Part shown: piece after piece, positions 39,991-47,420 of the stretch | Layout of the letters: every line of letters starts with the position of its first letter | Numbering within the stretch: the first letter of the stretch is position 1 | DNA from: Vicinamibacterales bacterium | GTDB taxonomy: Bacteria; Acidobacteriota; Vicinamibacteria; Vicinamibacterales; SCN-69-37 | DNA: 50,666 nt | Reading direction: 5' to 3' | NCBI GenBank assembly: GCA_030827135.1 | Contig: JAURFE010000008.1 | Location: forward strand, 1-50,666 | Translations under genes and position numbers: made by a program | Notes under the pieces: generated by a model | What the model was told of the DNA's origin: nothing | The model's input: only the letters and a program-made list of their open reading frames with translations | Databases searched by the model: none

Positions 39991-39993
39991 GCT
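39988..39993 (+). promoter_or_regulatory. TANNNT box, candidate leaderless promoter -10
   Basis: TAGGCT ends 6 bases before the ATG at 40000 of the M1 peptidase gene. Its first three bases are the stop codon of the preceding thioredoxin-like gene. Confidence 0.35.
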
Positions 39994-39999
39994 TCCGGC

Positions 40000-41679
40000 A
40001 TGCGTCGTGTTTCAGTGTGTCGCGCCCTTGCCGTTCTGGTCTTCAGCGTCGGGATCGCTCTTTCAACGTCCGCGCACGCCGGTGCGCGCCCACAGCAGAC
40101 GCCCGCCGCCCAGGCGCCGGGGCGCGGCGACATCCTGCGCGGTGAGTACGGCCGCTACCGGGCCAACAACGATCTGCTGACGTATGACCTCCGGCTGCGT
40201 GTGGACCCGGAACGCACGCACCTGCAGGGGCGCAATATTGTGACGTTCCGGATGCTCGCCGACGACCGGCGCATTCAACTCGATCTGTATGCGAACCTGA
40301 CGGTGGACGGCATCCTGTTCAGGAATGCGCCACTGAAATACGAGCGTGAGCTGAACGCGGTATTCATCGATTTCCCGGAGACATTGCGTAAAGGGCGCAC
40401 CTACAGCATCGAGTTCCGCTATTCCGGTGTGCCGCTGACCACCGGCCGGTTCGGCGGCATCGCGTTCCGGAAGGACCCGCAGGAACGGCATTGGATCAAC
40501 ACGGCGAACGAAGGCGAAGGGTCGAGCATCTGGTGGCCGAGCAAGGACCAGTGGCGCGACGAGCCGGAGTCGATGACACTCGGCGTGGAAGTCCCGAACG
40601 GACTGACCGACGTCTCAAATGGCCGATTCGTGTCGAAGACGGATCTGGGCGATGGGTACTCGCGCTGGGACTGGCAGGTCCATTACCCGATCAATTCCTA
40701 CAACGTCTCGCTCAACATCGGCACCTACGAACACTTCTCCGAGATGCACGGCTCGCTGACGCTCGACTACTGGGTGCTCCCGGAGAACATCGGGAAGGCG
40801 CGGACGCAGTTCGCGCAGGTCAAGCCGATGCTCGAGGCGTTCGAGCATTATTTCGGACCGTATCCGTTTCCGAAGGACGGCTTCAAGTTGATTGAAGTGC
40901 CCTACACGGGCATGGAGCACCAGAGCGCCGTGACCTACGGCAACGGCTACCGCAACGGCTACGGCGGCCGCGACTGGACGGGCGTCGGCGTCAGCCCGAA
41001 GTTCGACTTCATCATCATCCACGAGAGCGCGCACGAGTGGTTCGGTAATGCCGTCTCTGCGGCCGACGTCTCCGACATGTGGATCCAGGAAGGGTGGACG
41101 ACCTATCTCGAGTGCCTCTACGTCGAATATGTCTTCGGGTATGACGATGCGCTGAAGTACACAAATGGGTACAAGTCCAAGGTCCGCAATCAGCAGCCGG
41201 TGATTACCCAGCGCGGCGTGCACGCGACCCCGTCGCAGGACATGTATTTCAAGGGCGCACTCTTTCTTCATACCCTCCGGAGCGTGGTGAACGACGATGC
41301 GAAGTGGCGCGCGATCATCCGCGGCTACTACGACACGGCCAAGTACCGCAACGTCATGACCGAGGAGATGGAGGAATACTTCTCCAGGGCCGCGGGTGTG
41401 AATCTGATCCCGGTGTTTAATCAGTACCTGCGGCGATCCGCCCTGCCGGTGTTTGAATATCGCGCCGGAGCGACGCCCGGCACGGTGGACTACCGCTGGG
41501 TGGCCGAGGAGCCTGGATTCGCGATGCCGATCAAGGCCGGTCTGCCTGAGGCCTGGCTGGTGCTGACCCCCACGACGAGCTGGCAGACGATCCGCTGGGC
41601 CGGCCCGATCGACACGTTCAAGGTCGCGACGGATTTGTTCTACGTCACCGTGAAGCAGGGCTCTGCGTCAGCGCCTTGA
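40000..41679 (+). CDS. Secreted M1-family metallopeptidase
   Basis: This 559-residue zinc aminopeptidase-like protein has a signal peptide (cut near AHAGA, about residue 28). An N-terminal beta domain binds the substrate amino end. The exopeptidase motif is PYTGMEHQSAVTYGN rather than the usual GAMEN form. The zinc site is HESAHEWFGNA with the third ligand in IQEGWTTYLE. The protein ends shortly after the catalytic domain, without the long helical C-terminal domain of large M1 enzymes. It would act in the periplasm or outside. Its 3' end overlaps the convergent alpha-oxoamine synthase gene by 35 bases. Confidence 0.92.
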   Translation: MRRVSVCRALAVLVFSVGIALSTSAHAGARPQQTPAAQAPGRGDILRGEYGRYRANNDLLTYDLRLRVDPERTHLQGRNIVTFRMLADDRRIQLDLYANLTVDGILFRNAPLKYERELNAVFIDFPETLRKGRTYSIEFRYSGVPLTTGRFGGIAFRKDPQERHWINTANEGEGSSIWWPSKDQWRDEPESMTLGVEVPNGLTDVSNGRFVSKTDLGDGYSRWDWQVHYPINSYNVSLNIGTYEHFSEMHGSLTLDYWVLPENIGKARTQFAQVKPMLEAFEHYFGPYPFPKDGFKLIEVPYTGMEHQSAVTYGNGYRNGYGGRDWTGVGVSPKFDFIIIHESAHEWFGNAVSAADVSDMWIQEGWTTYLECLYVEYVFGYDDALKYTNGYKSKVRNQQPVITQRGVHATPSQDMYFKGALFLHTLRSVVNDDAKWRAIIRGYYDTAKYRNVMTEEMEEYFSRAAGVNLIPVFNQYLRRSALPVFEYRAGATPGTVDYRWVAEEPGFAMPIKAGLPEAWLVLTPTTSWQTIRWAGPIDTFKVATDLFYVTVKQGSASAP

Positions 41680-42886
41680 GTGCGTCGAGCGCGTCGGCGA
41701 TGTCGGCCTCGGTGTGCGCGGCGTTGATCTGAAACCGGATCGTCTCATCCCCCTTGGGTACCACGGGAAACGTGAGTCCGACTGCGAGGATGCCGCGTTC
41801 GAAGAGGCCCTGCACCATCGCCCGCACTGTGTCGGTGCTGCGTACGAGGAGTGGGACGACCGGATGGGGCCCCGGAATCGACTCGAGACCAAGCGCGGCC
41901 AGTCCCGCGCGGAACTGCAGCGTCCGTGCCGCGAGGTGCGCCAGGCGCGCGCGGCCCTCGTCGCTGTCCGCGATGTTGATGGCCGCCACGGCTGCCGCGG
42001 CATCGGCGGCACCGAGCGGGTTGGTGTAGATGTACGTGTCGGCCTTCTGGCGGACCGCCTCGATCAGCGTGGGACTGCCTGCGACAAAGCCCCCGTTGAC
42101 GCCGAACGCCTTGCCGAACGTGCCGATGAAAATGTCGACGCGTGCGCCTGCGTGTTCTTCGGTGCCGCGCCCGGTCGCGCCGTAGGCGCCGATGCCATGC
42201 GAGTCATCCATCATGGTGATGACGCCGTCGCGGAAGCGGTGGTCATGCGCCGCCGTGACGCGCAGCAGATCCTGCAGCGGCGCGGCGTCGCCGCGCATGC
42301 TGAAGATCCCGTCGAAGATCACGATCACGCGTCCCACACCCTCAGGCACAGCCTCGAGGCAACGCGCCAGATCGGCCGGGTCGTTGTGCGCGAACACCGC
42401 GCGCCGGTCGGACGGGATGTTGGCGATGCGCATCGCGCGGATGATGCAGTTGTGGTTGAGTGCGTCGCCGATCCAGTAGGTGTCCGGACCAGACAGCGTG
42501 ATCGCGGTGCCCAGTACCGTCGTGTAGGCCGAGTTGAAGGCCTTGGCGGCGGGCCGCCCCGTGAACGCCGCAATCCGCGCTTCCAGCGCCGTATGGGGAC
42601 TGGCGGTGCCGTCGATGAACCGGACGGCGCCGGGCCCCGCGCCAAAGATGCGCGCGGCGTCATCCGCAGCATGGAGCAGCGCCGGATGATGCGAGAGCGA
42701 CAGATAACTGTTGGAGTTCATCCGGAGGAACGCCCCGGGGTGCCCCTCAAGCGTGTACCGCGGCCCGTGCTTGCCGCTCGCCGGGCTATAGCCATTGATG
42801 ACGCGTTCAGGGGCTTTGACGCGCCCCTGCTGCGCAAGGTCGGCGATGTCGGCGGCGAGGGACGTGTCGAGTCGGTCAAGAGCCAT
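41645..42886 (-). CDS. PLP-dependent alpha-oxoamine synthase (KBL/AONS-like)
   Basis: This 413-residue enzyme is a fold-type I PLP protein of the group that condenses an amino acid with an acyl-CoA. Members include 2-amino-3-ketobutyrate CoA ligase, 8-amino-7-oxononanoate synthase, ALA synthase and serine palmitoyltransferase. Motifs are NSNSYLSLSHHP, VRFIDGTASPHTALE, MMDDSHGIGAYG with the PLP Asp and His, and the Schiff-base lysine in IGTFGKAFG. Which of these reactions it performs cannot be told without alignment, and no bio or thr neighbours are present. The start at 42886 follows TAATCT at a ten-base distance. It converges with the M1 gene. Confidence 0.88.
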   Translation of the reverse strand: MALDRLDTSLAADIADLAQQGRVKAPERVINGYSPASGKHGPRYTLEGHPGAFLRMNSNSYLSLSHHPALLHAADDAARIFGAGPGAVRFIDGTASPHTALEARIAAFTGRPAAKAFNSAYTTVLGTAITLSGPDTYWIGDALNHNCIIRAMRIANIPSDRRAVFAHNDPADLARCLEAVPEGVGRVIVIFDGIFSMRGDAAPLQDLLRVTAAHDHRFRDGVITMMDDSHGIGAYGATGRGTEEHAGARVDIFIGTFGKAFGVNGGFVAGSPTLIEAVRQKADTYIYTNPLGAADAAAAVAAINIADSDEGRARLAHLAARTLQFRAGLAALGLESIPGPHPVVPLLVRSTDTVRAMVQGLFERGILAVGLTFPVVPKGDETIRFQINAAHTEADIADALDALKALTQSPASR

Positions 42887-43041
42887 GGCGCTTCTTAGAT
42901 TACCTGAGTCGTGGGCAGGCGGTGCCGAGGCCGGACACGTCGTGAAGCGCAGCTTGGGAAAGGGTGAGAAGATCGTGAAGTCAGGCCACCCTCACGACTC
43001 TGGTGCCACACGAGCCGCAGAATGGCTGTCAGGAGGTTGAG

Positions 43042-43905
43042 ATGCGAAACACTCTGGCGGGCGTAGGGTTCCTGTTCGTGATGGCGGCCACAGGACCGGC
43101 GGCGATGGCCTCGACCCAGGACGTGCAGGCCCAGGTGGCTCAAGTCCGGAAGCTCTACGAAGTGAGGACGACCGACGGCAGCCGGTACTATGGATACCTG
43201 GAGTCCGAGACTCCGGAGCGCGTGGTCATCCGTACGCCTGGCGGGGCCACGATCGATCTGGCGCGGTCCGACATCCTCTCCATGGCCGAAACCGAGGGCA
43301 CCGTGGTCGGGCAGGAGTTCCGCCCGGCCGACTCAAACCCCACGCGATTGTTCTTCGGTCCCACGGCGAGAAACCTCAAGAAGGGCGAGGGCTACGTGGG
43401 GACCTTCTTCTACTTCATGCCGACGGTGCAGGTCGGCATCACCGATCGGCTGTCGATTGGCGGGGGCACGCCGCTTGTCTTCGGCGGGGGGGATCTTCCG
43501 ATCTGGGTCACACCCAAGTGGCAGGTCTACGACAGCCCCAGGGCGGCTGTGGCCGTCGGCGCCCTGCACTTCCTGAACATCGACGACCTTAGCATGGGCA
43601 TCGCCTACGCGGCGGGCACGTTGGGCAGTCGCGACGACGCGGTGACCGTCGGCGTGGGCTGGGCATACGCGAGCAATGACGACAACGACGAGGGCGCGGC
43701 CGTCGCCATGATCGGCGGCGAGCGCCGGGCGAGCCGGCGCCTCAAGTGGATCACGGAAAACTATCTCTGGAAGGGCGGCGGATTCGTGTCCGGCGGTGTG
43801 CGGTTCCTGGGGGAATCCCTGACAGCGGACCTGGGACTGGTCGCGCCGCTCAGCAGCGATGGGTTCTTCGCGTTTCCGGTCATGAACTTCGTCTGGAGGT
43901 TCTGA
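43042..43905 (+). CDS. Predicted outer-membrane barrel-like protein
   Basis: This 287-residue protein has a signal peptide (cut near AMAS, about residue 24). An N-terminal segment (about 38-85) is like a small beta sandwich (YEVRTTDGSRYYGYLESETP, RVVIRTPGGATIDL). The remainder alternates short strands with Gly and aromatics and ends NFVWRF, a C-terminal Phe as in outer-membrane barrels. The family is unknown to me. A perfect AGGAGG lies five bases before ATG 43042, in contrast to most neighbours. The gene stands alone between convergent or divergent minus-strand genes. Confidence 0.75.
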   Translation: MRNTLAGVGFLFVMAATGPAAMASTQDVQAQVAQVRKLYEVRTTDGSRYYGYLESETPERVVIRTPGGATIDLARSDILSMAETEGTVVGQEFRPADSNPTRLFFGPTARNLKKGEGYVGTFFYFMPTVQVGITDRLSIGGGTPLVFGGGDLPIWVTPKWQVYDSPRAAVAVGALHFLNIDDLSMGIAYAAGTLGSRDDAVTVGVGWAYASNDDNDEGAAVAMIGGERRASRRLKWITENYLWKGGGFVSGGVRFLGESLTADLGLVAPLSSDGFFAFPVMNFVWRF

Positions 43906-43993
43906 TGGGGTCCTGAGGTCCTCGCATCGTCGCCGGGCGACGCGCCGAAACCCGGTGCCTGCCGGATAAGACGAGACGGGGAAGCCGGCCGCC

Positions 43994-44995
43994 CTAGACG
44001 GTGAACCCCTTCACCGGGTGCGGTTGGTAGGGCGCCTCAAGGGCGGCGCATTCCTCCGCGGTGAGAGTGACCGACAACGCGGCGATGGCGCTGTCGAGAT
44101 GCGAGAGCGTCGTCGCGCCCACGATCGGGGCGACCACGCCCGGACGCGACAGCAGCCACGCCAGCGCGATCTGGGCCATCGGCCGGCCGCGGCCGGCCGC
44201 GACCCGTTCGACGGCGGCAACCACGTCCCAGTCCGACGGTTGGTCGTAGAGACGCGGAGAGTAGTCGTCGCTGGCGGCGCGCGCCGTGCCGCCGCTGCGC
44301 ACGTCGGCATCGGATGGCCTGGGCCTTGTGAGCACTCCACGCGCGAGCGGACTCCAGGGAATCAGGCCGACGCCCTGATCGAGACACAGCGGAATCATCT
44401 CGCGCTCTTCCTCGCGGTAGAGCAGGTTGTAGTGGTTCTGCATCGAGATGAACCGCGCCCAGCCCCGGCGTTCGGAGATCGACAGCGCCCGCGCCATCCG
44501 CCAGGCCGACCCTGAACTGGCGCCGATGTACCGGACCTTGCCGGCGCGCACGAGATCGTGCAGCGCCTCCAGCGTCTCGTCCACCGGGACGTCCCGGTCG
44601 AAACGGTGAATCTGGTAGAGGTCGATCGCCTCAACGCCGAGCCGTCTCAGACTGGCATCACAGCCCTGGAGGATGTGTTTGCGGGACAGCCCCCCCATGT
44701 TCGGCGTGTCCGGCCCGGCACCCATCGGGAAGTTGACCTTCGTCGCGATCACCAATTCGTCGCGCCGGCCGAGTTCCCGCAACAGACGTCCGGTGACTTC
44801 TTCGCTCACCCCCAGCGAGTACATGTCGGCGGTGTCGAAGAAGTTGATGCCGGCGTCCAGCGCCCGCACAAAAAACGGCCGCGCGGCGGTTTCGTCGAGC
44901 ACCCAGGGCCGCCACGCAGGCGACCCGTAACTCATGCACCCGATGCCCAGCCGCGATACCCGCAGCCCACTCTGGCCCAGTTGACGGTAGTCCAT
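43994..44995 (-). CDS. Aldo/keto reductase
   Basis: This 333-residue cytoplasmic NADPH-dependent oxidoreductase has the TIM-barrel AKR fold. The catalytic tetrad is visible as Asp and Tyr in FDTADMYSLG, Lys in ATKVNFP and His in YQIHRFD. The NADPH-binding region includes LIPWSPLARGVL and the C-terminal PIVGATTLSHLDSAIAAL. It resembles the YajO/AKR11-13 type. The start at 44995 begins MDYRQLGQSGLRVSRLGIG, the usual N-terminus. It lies 44 bases downstream of the FAD oxidoreductase gene and probably belongs to the same unit. Confidence 0.93.
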   Translation of the reverse strand: MDYRQLGQSGLRVSRLGIGCMSYGSPAWRPWVLDETAARPFFVRALDAGINFFDTADMYSLGVSEEVTGRLLRELGRRDELVIATKVNFPMGAGPDTPNMGGLSRKHILQGCDASLRRLGVEAIDLYQIHRFDRDVPVDETLEALHDLVRAGKVRYIGASSGSAWRMARALSISERRGWARFISMQNHYNLLYREEEREMIPLCLDQGVGLIPWSPLARGVLTRPRPSDADVRSGGTARAASDDYSPRLYDQPSDWDVVAAVERVAAGRGRPMAQIALAWLLSRPGVVAPIVGATTLSHLDSAIAALSVTLTAEECAALEAPYQPHPVKGFTV

Positions 44996-45039
44996 GCGTC
45001 ACAGGATCGCACGGTTCCTGGGCATGTTCCCGAGGAACG

Positions 45040-46203
45040 TCAGACGACGTAGCGTTCGCCGCCGGGCCGGCGATCGGCGAAGCGCTCGAGTGCGAATGGG
45101 GCGAGGTCCATCCCCGGATCACGACCGGTGATGACATCCGCGAGAATCCGGCCCGCGGCCGGCGAATGCTGGAAGCCGTGACCGCTGAACCCGGTGATCA
45201 GGTGGAATCCCGGCAGGTCGCGCGCCGCGCCGATGATGGGATTGGCATCCGGTGTCACTTCGTACAGTCCGGCCCACGCGCGCGCAATCGGCGCATCGGT
45301 CAGTGCCGGCAGCCGCCGGGCTGCCACCGGCGTGATCTGCTCCAGGAACTCCCACTGCACCGAGAGATCGAAGGTCGGGGCCTCCTGCGGGTCGCCCATT
45401 CCGAAGAGCAGTCCCGCGCCTTCACGGTGAAAGTAGAAGGTCGATTCGAAGTCGATCACCATGATGCGTGACGCCGGGACGTCCCAGCGGCGGGCCGGCG
45501 ACGGAGGCTGCGCGATGAAGATGTGGCGGCGGTACGGATCCACCGGGACCTCGAGGCCCGCCATGCGTCCAATCGCCCGCGCATGCGGACCCGCGGCATT
45601 CACGACGACCGGGGCCGCGATGGTTCCGGCACTGGTCTCGACACCGGTAATCCGGCCGCTCTCAACCAGCACACCGGTCACTTCGGTGTCGCGCACGATC
45701 GTCACGCCGGCGGCCTGCGCGCTTCTGGCGAACCCCATCGTCACGCCGTTGGGATCGGCGATGCCATCCCGCTGGCAGAACGTGGCGCCGATGACGGTGT
45801 CGGTGACCAGGCCGGGCGCGAGCGCCGCCGCGCCGGCCGCGTCGAGCCAGTCCACCGCGACGCCGAGGCGCCGCTGCAACGCGACATTCGCGGTGAACAT
45901 CTCGACGCTGGCGGGAGTTGAGAGCAGAAAGAGATAGCCGTCCTGATGGAAGTCGATGTCCGCGCCGACCTCCTCCTTGAAACGTTCGAACAGTCCGATC
46001 GACTCGATGGACAGCCGGATGTTGGCGTCGTTCGAAAACTGGTGTCTCACGCCGCCGGCGTTGCGGCCGGTCGATCCGGCGCCAAGCATCTGCTCACGCT
46101 CGACCAGCACGACGTCGGTGAGGCCACGCCGGGCGAGGTGATAGGCCACGCTGGCGCCCATGCACCCCCCGCCGACGATCACCACCTCAGCCGTGCGCTT
46201 CAT
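45040..46203 (-). CDS. FAD-dependent amine/amino-acid oxidoreductase (DAO family)
   Basis: This 387-residue flavoenzyme has the GxGxxG motif VIVGGGCMGASVAYHLARRG at the N-terminus and GAGSTGRNAGGVRHQFSND, typical of sarcosine oxidase beta and glycine oxidase relatives. The C-terminal FAD contact LITGFSGHGFQHSPAAGRI is also present. It would oxidise a secondary amine or amino acid; substrate and partner subunits are unknown. The start is three bases after the stop of the aspartoacylase-like gene, so the two are coupled. No signal peptide is seen. Confidence 0.9.
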   Translation of the reverse strand: MKRTAEVVIVGGGCMGASVAYHLARRGLTDVVLVEREQMLGAGSTGRNAGGVRHQFSNDANIRLSIESIGLFERFKEEVGADIDFHQDGYLFLLSTPASVEMFTANVALQRRLGVAVDWLDAAGAAALAPGLVTDTVIGATFCQRDGIADPNGVTMGFARSAQAAGVTIVRDTEVTGVLVESGRITGVETSAGTIAAPVVVNAAGPHARAIGRMAGLEVPVDPYRRHIFIAQPPSPARRWDVPASRIMVIDFESTFYFHREGAGLLFGMGDPQEAPTFDLSVQWEFLEQITPVAARRLPALTDAPIARAWAGLYEVTPDANPIIGAARDLPGFHLITGFSGHGFQHSPAAGRILADVITGRDPGMDLAPFALERFADRRPGGERYVV

Positions 46204-46206
46204 GCG

Positions 46207-47250
46207 CTACCGCGAAGTCCGGCCGATGAATCCGACTGGCTCCCCCTTGTTCATGGCCGGTGTGCCGACCACATACAAAATCTCGCCGGCGAACGGGGCC
46301 GTGATCTCTTCTAGCAGGGTGCCGTGGAAATCGGTGACGCGGCCGATCACCGCCCCTTCCGCCACTGTGTGTCCCTTTTCCACCGCCGCCTGAAAGATGC
46401 CGGTGAAGTTGCTGCGCAGCACTTCGCTCCGCTCCAGCATCACGGGGGCGACAACCGGATCGGGCCCGTCTGACGACATGCTGAGGTGTTTCATCACGCC
46501 CTGCACGCCGCGCTCAATGCGAAGAATGTCATCAGTGTCGGTCCGTCCCATGCCGCCGGATTCAATCGTCAGCGCGGGCTTGCCGCGCGTGATGGCGGTG
46601 TTTGAGAGATACAGCGACGCCTTCGGATCCACCGGCCGGTTGGGGTCGACGACGATGTGGTCCATGCCGAAGGCGAGGGCCATCCGGCGCCCGGCTTCCG
46701 CGACCTGCGCGCTGCCGCTGGTGATCCAGTACAGGTATGGCCGCAGCGACTCGTTGCCGTCGCCGCAGTGGATGTCGATGACGTGCGTTGCGCGATCGAT
46801 GATCTGCCGGGTGATGACGTCCGCGATGCGCTCGGAGATCGTGCCTTCCGCGTTGCCGGGAAAGACACGGTTCAGGTTCTTGTGGTCGACAGGGGAATAG
46901 TAGATGGTGCGCGCGAGGTAGGACGGCATGTTCGCGACGTGTACCAGGATCACGGTGCCCGCAAGGGGCTTCGGGTCGATGCCCGTGCGCAGTCGCTGCA
47001 GCGCGAGAATCGGCGAATATTCCACGCCATGCACGCCGGCGATCAGCGCGAGTACCGGGCCAGGCTTTGTGCCGTGCACGATCGAGATCGGCAGCGAGGT
47101 GCCCTCGTCACCGGGGCGCGCCGGAATATCAATGGTGCCGGACGCCACCGTGCCGGGCGCGGCTGAAATGCCGGCGATCGTGAAGGGTTGCTGAGCTGTG
47201 GCCGCAGCCGGAAACAGCATCAGCGCAAGGGCGAGACAGGTAGCACGCAC
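46207..47250 (-). CDS. Secreted succinylglutamate desuccinylase/aspartoacylase-family protein
   Basis: This 347-residue zinc carboxypeptidase-like hydrolase has a signal peptide (cut after about ATAQQ). Zinc ligands are in IAGVHGVEYSP (His and Glu) and VIDIHCGDGNE (His). The segment DHKNLNRVFPGN is the usual substrate-binding loop, and a C-terminal biotinyl-like beta domain follows (about 255-345). It would remove acyl groups from N-acyl amino acids in the periplasm. The GTG at 47250 follows GGAGG by about 8 bases, and a TACAAT box (47274-47269) lies just upstream. It probably heads an operon with the FAD oxidoreductase and aldo/keto reductase. Confidence 0.9.
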   Translation of the reverse strand: MRATCLALALMLFPAAATAQQPFTIAGISAAPGTVASGTIDIPARPGDEGTSLPISIVHGTKPGPVLALIAGVHGVEYSPILALQRLRTGIDPKPLAGTVILVHVANMPSYLARTIYYSPVDHKNLNRVFPGNAEGTISERIADVITRQIIDRATHVIDIHCGDGNESLRPYLYWITSGSAQVAEAGRRMALAFGMDHIVVDPNRPVDPKASLYLSNTAITRGKPALTIESGGMGRTDTDDILRIERGVQGVMKHLSMSSDGPDPVVAPVMLERSEVLRSNFTGIFQAAVEKGHTVAEGAVIGRVTDFHGTLLEEITAPFAGEILYVVGTPAMNKGEPVGFIGRTSR

Positions 47251-47387
47251 GGGGATACCTCCGCGCGCATTGTACGCCGACGAGTCTGCCCTATGGCGTG
47301 CCCGCCACCACTCAGTGATCGTCCGAGAGCGGTGTTGTCGCCGCGCGCTCGCGGGCAGGGGATCGACAGGAGCCGCGATGGGCTGGC

Positions 47388-47414
47388 GGCCGGCTCCCTC
47401 GGCGGGAGCCGGCC
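47388..47414 (-). terminator. GC-rich hairpin after the receptor gene
   Basis: An 11-base perfect stem (GGCCGGCTCCC/GGGAGCCGGCC) with a five-base loop lies seven bases after the receptor stop codon. There is no T-run, so it may protect the mRNA end or act with Rho. The rest of the 170-base gap holds only the TACAAT box noted for the next gene. Confidence 0.6.
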
Positions 47415-47420
47415 CCCGTC

